This document shows positions 8,420 through 16,313 of a stretch of 43,263 nt of DNA, one piece after another. A model generated the notes under the pieces. That model was given only the letters and a program-made list of their open reading frames with translations, had not been told where the DNA came from and searched no databases. A program made the position numbers and the translations under genes. Positions within the stretch are counted from its first letter, which is position 1; every line of letters begins with the position of its first letter. Source of the stretch: Alphaproteobacteria bacterium (lineage in GTDB: Bacteria > Pseudomonadota > Alphaproteobacteria > CAAGCB01 > CAG-977); NCBI GenBank assembly GCA_017480385.1, contig JAFVAT010000035.1, positions 1 to 43,263 of the forward strand, in the 5' to 3' direction.

Positions 8420-9181
8420 ATGGTTTCATTTTGTGCAGATATTGATCGTTTGTTTACTGAACTGCCCTTTTTGGACCGCTGCAAAGCGGCAAGAGAAAGC
8501 GGGTTTTCTTCTGTCGAATTTACTATGCCGGAAAATATAGGTTTGGGCGAATTGGGAGACGCCGCGGCTTATAAAGGGCTGAAAGTTGCCGTGATTACGA
8601 TGCCGGCAGAACAATTGGCGCTGGCATTTGAAAAAAAATCAAAGCAGAAATTTCTGAATGCTTTGGACGATTTTATAGATAAGGCGGATTTTTTGGAATG
8701 CAAAAAACTTTTCATTCCCGCCCAAGAGTTACCGCCTGACACATTCGAGATACAGCGCGAGGCGTTTGCCTCTGCTCTTCATGCGGCTGCATCGCGAGTG
8801 CGTCAGGCCGGTATGAAAATTCTGTTAGGGTTCCGAAATCCGCAGGATATGCCCGAAGCTTATCCGGCTTCCACATTGGAGGTGCTGGAATTGTTGGACG
8901 AGTTAAACGATGACAGGGCTTTTGCGTATTTGTTTGACATATATCAGGCGCAGTCCTGCGAAGGCGGGCTGAGCAATACAATAGATTCTCTGATTTCTTT
9001 GATCGGCCATATCCGGATCGCCGGTGTGCCGACGGGCGAAGAACCGGATATGGGCGAAATTAATTACGATTATTTACTGTCTTTATTGGAAACGCAGGGA
9101 TATCAAGGGCATATAGGATGTTCTTATACGCCGCGGTTGACGACGGCGGAAGGGTTGAAGTGGATACAGAAATATGTATGA
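8420..9181 (+). CDS. hydroxypyruvate isomerase-like TIM-barrel protein with altered active site
   Basis: The fold signature of hydroxypyruvate isomerase (Hyi) is clear along the length: the opening SFCADIDRLFTELPFLDR, PQDMP at 141-145, FDIYQAQ at 172-178, HIRIAG at 197-202, GEINYDYL at 212-219 and TTAEGLKW at 241-248. However, residues the family needs are changed. The glutamate of the L-x-E-P-x-N motif is Gly137, the histidine after FDIY is Gln176, and the glutamate of the G-C-E-Y motif is Ser235. So isomerase activity is doubtful. It may be a pseudoenzyme or carry a different activity. Length 253 is typical. It overlaps hisN by 8 bases, implying co-expression. Confidence 0.75.
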   Translation: MVSFCADIDRLFTELPFLDRCKAARESGFSSVEFTMPENIGLGELGDAAAYKGLKVAVITMPAEQLALAFEKKSKQKFLNALDDFIDKADFLECKKLFIPAQELPPDTFEIQREAFASALHAAASRVRQAGMKILLGFRNPQDMPEAYPASTLEVLELLDELNDDRAFAYLFDIYQAQSCEGGLSNTIDSLISLIGHIRIAGVPTGEEPDMGEINYDYLLSLLETQGYQGHIGCSYTPRLTTAEGLKWIQKYV

Positions 9182-9953
9182 AATCGAAAGTGAATTTGCA
9201 TGTCGTATGGCCGATGCGGCAGGGCAGGAGATTTTAAAATATTTCCGCCAATCTCTGAATATTGAAGATAAAGCGGATACGTCTCCCGTAACGCAAGGCG
9301 ATAAAAACAGCGAGCGCGTGATGCGGGAAATGTTGAAAGAACGTTTCCCTGATCATGGTATTGTCGGAGAAGAATACGGCATGGAAAACGAAGATGCCGA
9401 ATTCGTTTGGGTGCTGGACCCGATTGACGGCACAAAATCTTTCATTTCTGGCCTTCCCTTGTTTGGAACGTTGATCGCGCTGCTGCATAAAGGACGTCCG
9501 GTTGTCGGCGTGATTAATCAACCGTATACTAAAGAACGCTGGTTAGGCATTTTGAACAAACCGACGACGCTGAACGGGAAAAAAATTCATACAAGATCCT
9601 GCGATGCGTTAAACAAGGCCGTCTTATTTTCTACGGCGGATAAATTAATGTTTGTTAAACCGGAAGAAAGGCGGGCGTTTAATGCGTTATGCTCCAAAAC
9701 CAAAATCGAACGGTTCAGTACGGACTGTTACGGTTACGGATTGTTGGCCGCGGGATTTGGAGATATTATTTGCGAAACGGATTTAAAGCTTTACGATTAT
9801 GCGGCATTAGTGCCGATTGTAACCGGCGCGGGCGGTATAATGACGGATTGGGAAGGAAACGATTTATTTGAATCGCCCAATTCTGAAGGGAAAGCGTTGG
9901 CCGTCGGAGACAAACGACTGCTGAAGGAAGTCGTCGAGGTGCTGCGGGCATGA
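9174..9953 (+). CDS. hisN: histidinol-phosphatase, inositol monophosphatase family
   Basis: Probably removes phosphate from L-histidinol phosphate, the penultimate step of histidine synthesis, as IMPase-type HisN does in many Alphaproteobacteria. Metal and catalytic motifs are complete: GEE at 65-67, DPIDGT at 82-87 and the C-terminal aspartate D208 in YDYAALVPIV, followed by GAGG. Length is 259. It overlaps the preceding gene by 8 bases and yejA by 4 (ATGA). Other IMPase members act on inositol phosphate, PAP or fructose bisphosphate. The KSFISGLP segment after the metal motif favours the HisN subgroup. Confidence 0.82.
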   Translation: MYEIESEFACRMADAAGQEILKYFRQSLNIEDKADTSPVTQGDKNSERVMREMLKERFPDHGIVGEEYGMENEDAEFVWVLDPIDGTKSFISGLPLFGTLIALLHKGRPVVGVINQPYTKERWLGILNKPTTLNGKKIHTRSCDALNKAVLFSTADKLMFVKPEERRAFNALCSKTKIERFSTDCYGYGLLAAGFGDIICETDLKLYDYAALVPIVTGAGGIMTDWEGNDLFESPNSEGKALAVGDKRLLKEVVEVLRA

Positions 9954-11830
9954 AAAAATGGGGGCTTTTACTGCTGTTGTTTTTTTCTTTTCCGGCGGTG
10001 GCGGAATATCAGGCAACACCGGCCAAAGGCGTTGCAATGCATGGCATGCCGCGGTATGGGTGGAATTTTAAAAATTTTGACTATGTCAATCCTGATGCGC
10101 CCAAAGGCGGAACGCTGAAAATGTCGGCATATGGCAGTTTTGACACGTTTAATCCCTATACGATCAAGGGAGTCTCCGCAGCCGGAACAGGTCTGTTGTT
10201 TGATACGTTAATGGTGGAGTCCGCTGACGAGCCGTTTTCTCAATACGGTTTGATTGCCGAAACAATAGAAATGCCGAAAGACCGGTCTTGGGTGGCTTTT
10301 AACATTAATAAAAAAGCGCATTTTTCGGACGGTACGCCGATTACGGCGCAGGACGTTGTTTTTTCCTTTAATCTGTTAAAAACAAAGGGTCTGCCGATGT
10401 TCCGTTATTATTACGGCAATGTAAAAGAAGTCATCGCAGACAAACCGATGCGCGTTTTGTTTACATTTAAAGAGGGCGATAACCGTGAACTGCCGCTGAT
10501 TTTGGGGCAAATGCCCATTTTATCCGAACGGTATTGGAAAGACAAAGATTTCACCGCCACGACATTGGACCGGATTGTCGGCAGCGGTCCCTATAAAATA
10601 GCTGATTTTGAAACGGGACGCTACGTTGTTTATGAACGCAATCCTGATTATTGGGCAAAGGACTTGCCGCCGGTCAAAGGCTTTTATAATTTTGATAAAA
10701 TCAGATATGATTACTATCGTGATGCGACTGTCGCCGTGGAAGGATTTAAATCCGCGGCTTTTGACATACGCATAGAAAATGAAGCCAAAAAATGGGTGTC
10801 GGCTTACAACGGCTTTTCCGAAAAGGACGGCTTGATCAAGAAAAGCTTTGATCATTCTCTGCCATCGGGTATGCAGGGGTTTGTTTTCAACACGCGCCGG
10901 CCGATTTTCGCCGATCGAAAAGTGCGGCAGGCTTTAGGCATGGTTTTTGATTTTGAATGGTCGAATAAAAACCTGTTTTACGGGCTTTATCAAAGAACGC
11001 AGAGCTACTTTGACAATTCGGAAATGGCTTCAAAGGGATTGCCGAAAGGGGAAGAACTGAAGCTGTTGGAGGGCTATAAAGATCAGCTGCCGCCCGAAGT
11101 GTTCAAAGAAAAATTTGTGTTGGAAAAAACAGCGGGAGACGGCAATATCCGCCCGCAGCTGGAAAAGGCCTTTGCTTTATTGGAACAAGCCGGCTGGACC
11201 ATTCAGGACGGCGTTTTGAAAAATGAACAAGGGGAGCCGTTCCGTTTCGAGATTCTGATTGATTCGGCCTCTTCCGCTGCATGGGAAAGAATCACGCTGC
11301 CTTATATCCGCAATTTAAAACGGCTGGGAATTGCGGCGTCCTTACGGGCCGTGGATACAACACAGTACAAGAACCGCGTCGATTCTTATGATTATGATAT
11401 GATCGTGCATGTCTGGGGGCAATCGACTTCTCCGGGCAATGAACAGCGTTATTTCTGGGGTTCCGCTTCGGCAGATATGCCGGGATCTCAGAATTATGCG
11501 GGAATTAAAAATCCGGCGGCGGACGAGCTGATTGAAAAAATCATAGAAGCACCCGATCGTAAAAAGCTGGTCGCTGCGGTTAAGGCTCTGGACCGTGTTT
11601 TGTTGTGGGAACATTACGTGGTGCCGCACTGGTATATTCCCTCCGTTCGTTTGGTTTACTGGGACAAATTCGGCATGCCGAACGTTCCTGTGATGAAAGG
11701 GGTTCAGCTGATGACATGGTGGGTTGATCCGCAGAAGGAAACGGCACTGCAGATCCTGCGCAGCGAGAAAAAAGAGCAGGCGGAGGCGGCCCGGAAAACA
11801 GTGTTGCAGCGGTTAAAGGAGTGGTTCTGA
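9950..11830 (+). CDS. yejA: YejA-like ABC transporter substrate-binding protein
   Basis: Family 5 extracellular solute-binding protein of the oligopeptide/microcin C type. It has a Sec signal peptide (residues 1-18, ending FPAVA before EYQ). YejA-type features include GMPRYGWNFKNFDYVNPDAPKGG, LMVESADEP, the WVAFNINKKAHFSDG substrate-lid region, and a C-terminal HVWGQSTSPGNEQR segment. Length 626 is typical of YejA and longer than DppA/OppA. In E. coli YejABEF imports peptide-linked microcin C and is implicated in tolerance to antimicrobial peptides. The start codon overlaps the hisN stop (ATGA), and the stop overlaps the yejB start. Confidence 0.9.
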   Translation: MKKWGLLLLLFFSFPAVAEYQATPAKGVAMHGMPRYGWNFKNFDYVNPDAPKGGTLKMSAYGSFDTFNPYTIKGVSAAGTGLLFDTLMVESADEPFSQYGLIAETIEMPKDRSWVAFNINKKAHFSDGTPITAQDVVFSFNLLKTKGLPMFRYYYGNVKEVIADKPMRVLFTFKEGDNRELPLILGQMPILSERYWKDKDFTATTLDRIVGSGPYKIADFETGRYVVYERNPDYWAKDLPPVKGFYNFDKIRYDYYRDATVAVEGFKSAAFDIRIENEAKKWVSAYNGFSEKDGLIKKSFDHSLPSGMQGFVFNTRRPIFADRKVRQALGMVFDFEWSNKNLFYGLYQRTQSYFDNSEMASKGLPKGEELKLLEGYKDQLPPEVFKEKFVLEKTAGDGNIRPQLEKAFALLEQAGWTIQDGVLKNEQGEPFRFEILIDSASSAAWERITLPYIRNLKRLGIAASLRAVDTTQYKNRVDSYDYDMIVHVWGQSTSPGNEQRYFWGSASADMPGSQNYAGIKNPAADELIEKIIEAPDRKKLVAAVKALDRVLLWEHYVVPHWYIPSVRLVYWDKFGMPNVPVMKGVQLMTWWVDPQKETALQILRSEKKEQAEAARKTVLQRLKEWF

Positions 11831-12939
11831 TGTTTCAGTATTTTTTGCGCCGTTTGGCGCTGATCCCTTTAACGTTATTCGGCATTATGGCTGTGAATTT
11901 TTTGTTTGTGCAGCTTGCACCGGGCGGTCCTGTTGAACAGATCATTGCAAAATTGCAGGACGGCGGGTCGGCAACAGCAAAAATCGGCGGAACAGGGGCC
12001 GGAGACGGCGGTATGACGGGACCGGCGCTGCATAAACAGGATTATGCCGTGGCGTCCAAATATCGCGGCGCGCAAGGATTGGATCCTGCATTAATCAAAG
12101 AATTGGAAGAACAGTTTGGCTTTGACAAGCCTTTGCATGAACGTTTTTTTTCCATGATGAAAAGCTATTTAAGTTTTGATTTCGGCAAAAGCTTTTACCG
12201 TGACACGCCCGTGACGGAGCTGATCCGCGAAAAAATGACGGTTTCCGTTTCCTTAGGCGTATGGACGACGCTGATTATTTATTTGGTTTCCATTCCGTTG
12301 GGGATTTTTAAAGCGGTTCGGGACGGGTCAAAGTGGGACGCGGTATCCAGCTGGGCGATTATTGTCGGGTATGCCGTGCCGGCGTTTTTGTTCGCAATGA
12401 TGCTGATTGTACTTTTCTGCGGCGGGCGGTACTTCAATTGGTTTCCGCTGCGCGGGTTGTTTTCCGAAGACTGGAATCAATTTTCCGCAGCGGAAAAAAT
12501 TAAAGATTACTTTTGGCACTTGGCCATGCCGGTCTGCGCTATGGTCGCGGGTGGATTCGCCGGATTGACAATGCTGACCAAAAATTCGTTTATGGAGGAA
12601 ATTTCTAAGCAGTACGTTTTGACGGCTAAAGCTAAAGGGCTGAGCAGCACGGCGATTTTATACGGTCATGTGTTCAGAAATGCAATGCTGATTGTACTGG
12701 CGGGTTTTCCGGCTGTTTTGGTCGGCATGCTGTTTACCGGATCGGTTTTGATCGAAGTGATTTTTTCTTTGGACGGATTGGGCCTGTTGGGGTTTGAAGC
12801 TGTTATGACGCGCGATTATCCCGTTATTTTCGGGACGCTTTATATTTTCGGATTAATCGGACTGGTGCTGAATTTAATCAGCGATATGACCTATCATCTG
12901 GTTGATCCGCGCATTGATTTCGGAGGCCGCCATGAATGA
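11830..12939 (+). CDS. yejB: YejB-like ABC transporter permease
   Basis: Inner-membrane permease of the peptide/microcin C importer, 369 residues. The first membrane segment is at about residues 9-28, followed by PGGPVEQII, a periplasmic glycine-rich insert (about 40-70) and a FGFDKPLHERF stretch. The rest holds five more hydrophobic segments and the binding-protein-dependent transport signature region around KQYVLTAKAKGLSS. An open frame extends back to a GTG at 11821, but the ATG at 11830 has AAAGGAG 7 bases upstream and overlaps the yejA stop by one base, so it is preferred. Confidence 0.92.
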   Translation: MFQYFLRRLALIPLTLFGIMAVNFLFVQLAPGGPVEQIIAKLQDGGSATAKIGGTGAGDGGMTGPALHKQDYAVASKYRGAQGLDPALIKELEEQFGFDKPLHERFFSMMKSYLSFDFGKSFYRDTPVTELIREKMTVSVSLGVWTTLIIYLVSIPLGIFKAVRDGSKWDAVSSWAIIVGYAVPAFLFAMMLIVLFCGGRYFNWFPLRGLFSEDWNQFSAAEKIKDYFWHLAMPVCAMVAGGFAGLTMLTKNSFMEEISKQYVLTAKAKGLSSTAILYGHVFRNAMLIVLAGFPAVLVGMLFTGSVLIEVIFSLDGLGLLGFEAVMTRDYPVIFGTLYIFGLIGLVLNLISDMTYHLVDPRIDFGGRHE

Positions 12940-13948
12940 ACGCATTAAGCAGCGCTGGCAAAAATTCAAGGCAAATAAAAGGGGCTTTTATGCTTTTATT
13001 GTTTTTTGTCTTGTTCTGGTTCTGACATCAATGGCCGATTTTATCGCGAACGATAAGCCGATCGTTGTGTATTATGACGGCAAATTGTATTTTCCGATTT
13101 TTGAAGAATATCCGGAAACTGTTTTTGGCGGCACATTCAAAACAACGGCGGATTACAAGGATCCGTATCTGCAAAAAAAGATCAATGAAAAGGGCTTTTT
13201 CATCATGCCTTTGATCGAATACAGTTATGATACGATCAACTACAATCTGCCGACGCCGGCACCAAGCGCTCCGACACGCGAAAACTGGCTGGGGACGGAC
13301 GATCTTGGCAGGGACGTTTTGGCGCGGCTGATTTACGGCATGCGCTGTTCTTTGCTGTTCGGGCTGCTCCTGACGGTTTTGTCTTCCGCGGTCGGCATTT
13401 TTGTCGGTGCTTTGCAGGGCTATTTCGGCGGCAGGCTGGATTTGTTTGCGCAGAGGTTTTTAGAAATTTGGGGCTCTTTGCCGCAGCTGTTTGTCCTGAT
13501 TATCGTATCCAGCCTGATTGTGCCGGGATTTTGGACACTGCTGTTTGTTTTGCTGCTGTTTTCATGGACGGCTCTGGTCCCCGTAGTGCGCGCCGAATTC
13601 CTGCGGGCCAGAAATTTTGATTACGTCCGCGCGGCTTATGCTTTGGGCGTGCCGCATCTGACGATTATTTTCAGACACGTTTTTCCCAATGCCATGGTGG
13701 CGACATTGACCTATCTGCCGTTTATTCTGTCCGGAGCGGTTGTATCTTTGACCGCTTTGGATTTTTTGGGCTTTGGCCTGCCGCCGGGATCGCCGTCTTT
13801 AGGGGATTTGGTCCGGCAGGGCAAAGAAAATCTGCAGGCGCCGTGGCTGGCCGCGTCTGCTTTTGTGTCTTTGGCTTTTTTGTTGACGGCATTGGTCTTT
13901 ATTGGCGAGGCCGTGCGTGACGCTTTTGATCCGAGGAAAAACAAATGA
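12932..13948 (+). CDS. yejE: YejE-like ABC transporter permease
   Basis: Second permease of the importer, 338 residues. One N-terminal membrane segment (about 18-36) is followed by a large periplasmic loop and five C-terminal segments. NWLGTDDLGRDVLARLIYG is the hallmark of DppC/OppC/YejE permeases, and FDYVRAAYALGVPHLTIIFRHVFPNA is the ATPase-contact loop. The ATG at 12932 follows CGGAGG by 5 bases and overlaps yejB by 8. The upstream in-frame ATG at 12902 lies inside yejB and is rejected. Confidence 0.92.
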   Translation: MNERIKQRWQKFKANKRGFYAFIVFCLVLVLTSMADFIANDKPIVVYYDGKLYFPIFEEYPETVFGGTFKTTADYKDPYLQKKINEKGFFIMPLIEYSYDTINYNLPTPAPSAPTRENWLGTDDLGRDVLARLIYGMRCSLLFGLLLTVLSSAVGIFVGALQGYFGGRLDLFAQRFLEIWGSLPQLFVLIIVSSLIVPGFWTLLFVLLLFSWTALVPVVRAEFLRARNFDYVRAAYALGVPHLTIIFRHVFPNAMVATLTYLPFILSGAVVSLTALDFLGFGLPPGSPSLGDLVRQGKENLQAPWLAASAFVSLAFLLTALVFIGEAVRDAFDPRKNK

Positions 13949-15528
13949 CTTTGCTGCGCGTTGAAAATCTGAGCGTCCGTTTTGGCCAAAGCGAGCCGGT
14001 TGTAAAAGGCGTTTCCTTCCGGATTGAAAAGGGAGAGGCCGTCGCTTTGGTCGGCGAAAGCGGGTCCGGCAAGTCCGTAACGGCGCTGTCCATTATGCAG
14101 CTGTTGGATTATCCGTATGCGTCTCACCCTGCGGGATCCATTCAATTCAACGAACGCGAGTTGGTTGGGGCAGACGAATATACGCTGCGTGATTTCCGAG
14201 GCAATCGTGCCGCCATGATTTTTCAGGAACCGATGACCTCTTTGAATCCGTTGCATACTATTTCCAAGCAGGTTTCTGAAGCTATGCTGCTGCATGCGAA
14301 TATTACGAAAACAGAGGCGGAAGAACGTGTTTTAGAGTTGCTGACAATGGTTGGTCTGCGTGATGCCAAGCGCCGTCTGAATGCTTTGCCGCATGAATTG
14401 TCCGGCGGAGAACGTCAGCGGGTCATGATCGCCATGGCGTTGGCCAATAATCCCGATCTGTTGATTGCGGACGAGCCGACAACGGCGTTAGATGTAACGG
14501 TGCAGGCGCAGATTTTGACTTTGTTGCAAAATTTGCAGAAAAAGCTGGGATTGGCGATTTTATTTATTTCGCATGATTTGGACGTGGTGGCCAAAATCGC
14601 TTCGCGCGTATGCGTTATGAAAGACGGAGAAATCGTCGAAGCGGGCTTGACGCAAGAGGTCATGCAAAATCCGCAGCACCCGTATACAAAAATGCTGTTG
14701 GCCTCGCGCCCGTCCGGTAGACCTGTGCCGCATGCCGCCGGCGCCAAGGAATTGATCAGCTGCAAAGACTTATCCGTTTCTTTCGCGCTGAAAAAAAATT
14801 TGTTCGGCAAAACGTTGGTCCGGCTCGATGCGGTTGACGGGGTGTCTTTGTCGGTCAAAGAGGGGCAGGCCGTCGGTTTGGTCGGCGAAAGCGGGTCCGG
14901 CAAATCGACTTTAGGATATTCTTTGTTGAAATTGCAGGCCAGTTCGGGACAAATCTTATTCAATGGCATGGATCTGACGGCTTTAAAAGGTGAAAAGCTG
15001 CGCCGGCTGAGAACACAGATGCAGATTGTGTTTCAGGACCCCTATTCTTCGCTCAGTCCGCGATTGACCGTAGAGCAAATTGTCGGCGAAGGCCTGCATG
15101 TCCACCGTCCTGAGCTTTCTGCGGGTGAAAAACGGGATCTGATCTGTCAGGCGCTGCAGGACGTCAGCTTGTCGGCAGATATTTTGAACCGCTGTCCGAA
15201 CGCTTTTTCCGGGGGACAGCGTCAAAGAATTGCCATTGCCCGCGCTTTGGTGCTGCGACCGCGTTTAGTCGTTTTGGACGAACCGACCAGCGCTTTGGAC
15301 GTATCCGTGCAGGCGCAGATTATAGAACTTTTGAAAAATCTGCAAAAACAATATAAAATGGCATACTTGTTTATCAGTCATGATATGCGGGTCATTAAAG
15401 CTCTGGCCGATTATATTTATGTGATGAAAGACGGAAAGATTGTTGAATCAGGGCAAAATCCGGATCTGTTTGAAAAACAGGAACAGCCCTATACGCAAAG
15501 ACTAATGACAGCGGCCTTTGATTTTTAA
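13945..15528 (+). CDS. yejF: YejF-like ABC transporter ATP-binding protein, two nucleotide-binding domains
   Basis: ATPase of the YejABEF importer, with two complete ABC domains fused in 527 residues. Domain 1 has Walker A GESGSGKS at 37-44, signature LSGGERQR at 152-159 and Walker B LLIADEP at 172-178. Domain 2 has GESGSGKS at 314-321, FSGGQRQR at 421-428 and LVVLDEP at 441-447. Both keep the switch histidine (FISHD). Each half ends with the oligopeptide-type tail (HPYTKMLL and QPYTQRLM). It overlaps yejE by 4 bases (ATGA). fliN follows 17 bases after the stop. Confidence 0.95.
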   Translation: MTLLRVENLSVRFGQSEPVVKGVSFRIEKGEAVALVGESGSGKSVTALSIMQLLDYPYASHPAGSIQFNERELVGADEYTLRDFRGNRAAMIFQEPMTSLNPLHTISKQVSEAMLLHANITKTEAEERVLELLTMVGLRDAKRRLNALPHELSGGERQRVMIAMALANNPDLLIADEPTTALDVTVQAQILTLLQNLQKKLGLAILFISHDLDVVAKIASRVCVMKDGEIVEAGLTQEVMQNPQHPYTKMLLASRPSGRPVPHAAGAKELISCKDLSVSFALKKNLFGKTLVRLDAVDGVSLSVKEGQAVGLVGESGSGKSTLGYSLLKLQASSGQILFNGMDLTALKGEKLRRLRTQMQIVFQDPYSSLSPRLTVEQIVGEGLHVHRPELSAGEKRDLICQALQDVSLSADILNRCPNAFSGGQRQRIAIARALVLRPRLVVLDEPTSALDVSVQAQIIELLKNLQKQYKMAYLFISHDMRVIKALADYIYVMKDGKIVESGQNPDLFEKQEQPYTQRLMTAAFDF

Positions 15529-15545
15529 CGCATAAGGAAATGAAA

Positions 15546-15881
15546 ATGGCACAAGAGAAAGACGATCAAAAAAATACAGTTCTTCAAAATATGTTCGGCG
15601 AAGAAGCATTAATGGAAGTTAATGTGGATTTGTCCGTTGTTTTGGGACGTACGCTGCTGCGCGTATATCAGCTTTTGAAATTAGGGCGCGGCGCGGTCGT
15701 TGAACTGAACAGGCAGCTGAATGAACCGGTTGAAATTTTGGCCAATGAAATTCCTATCGCCAAAGGAGAGGTTATTGTAACCGACGAAGGCTATATTGGC
15801 GTTAAAATTACGGAACTGCTGGTATCTCAAAAAGATTCCGGCGGTTTGCTGGTCGGCAAAGTCGGCTCTTTCGGCAAGTAA
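15546..15881 (+). CDS. fliN: flagellar motor switch protein FliN
   Basis: C-ring component at the cytoplasmic base of the flagellum that works with FliM and FliG in rotation switching. The single SpoA/surface-presentation domain is evident: VNVDLSVVLGRTLL, LLKLGRGAVVELN, EPVEILANEIPIAKGEVIV, and GYIGVKITEL. Length is 111. An ATG at 15540 is only 1 base from the AAGGAA site, while 15546 has better spacing, so the later start is chosen. It directly follows yejF on the same strand, about 20 kb from fliM, and probably relies on the transporter transcript. It converges on the 15885 gene with 3 bases between stops. Confidence 0.92.
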   Translation: MAQEKDDQKNTVLQNMFGEEALMEVNVDLSVVLGRTLLRVYQLLKLGRGAVVELNRQLNEPVEILANEIPIAKGEVIVTDEGYIGVKITELLVSQKDSGGLLVGKVGSFGK

Positions 15882-15884
15882 AAA

Positions 15885-16301
15885 TTACGGCGCAAATGCC
15901 TCGCGCAGCCGGCGGCAAAGAATTTTAATCAAGCTTCTTTCTAATGACTTGTGTTCATTCATCAATTGATAAAGCGCTGGACCGCTGATTTTGAACATTG
16001 TCGTGTCTTCCAGCGCCGTAATCGTCATATCCGCTGTTTCAGCGTCTAAAGCCGCCAATTCGCCGAATGTTGTCAGAGCATTGAATTCCCTTATCGTTTG
16101 ACCTTTTCTGTGAGCTCGGACCTGACCCTGCAGAATGATATAAAGATCATTCCATGTCTCTCCTTCTTTGATGATATCCGTTCCGATCATGGCGGCGGTT
16201 TCTTCGCTGGCCGCAATCAAGTCCGATAAAACGGTTTCGGGAATACCGGCAAACAGCGGGATATTTTTTAAAATTAAGACCTTTTCAAGCATTAAACGCA
16301 T
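15885..16301 (-). CDS. stand-alone cyclic-nucleotide-binding-domain protein
   Basis: A 138-residue protein made of little more than one CRP-type cNMP-binding domain: LFAGIPETVLSDLI at the start, IIKEGETWNDLYIILQGQV in the roll, and FGELAALD at 79-86. The arginine that normally follows in the phosphate-binding cassette is absent (ETADMT at 88-93), so classical cAMP/cGMP binding is doubtful. There is no DNA-binding helix-turn-helix. It starts 12 bases after the 931-residue HEAT protein, with AAGGAG 8 bases ahead of the ATG. The two genes therefore look like a functional pair, and in related proteins from other bacteria the same domain is often fused to the transporter/HEAT protein. Confidence 0.78.
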   Translation of the reverse strand: MRLMLEKVLILKNIPLFAGIPETVLSDLIAASEETAAMIGTDIIKEGETWNDLYIILQGQVRAHRKGQTIREFNALTTFGELAALDAETADMTITALEDTTMFKISGPALYQLMNEHKSLERSLIKILCRRLREAFAP

Positions 16302-16313
16302 TTTTGATACTCC

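Noticed and set aside
13711-14295. 194-codon minus-strand frame opposite yejE/yejF
   Set aside because: Antisense to two intact transporter genes with clear motifs.
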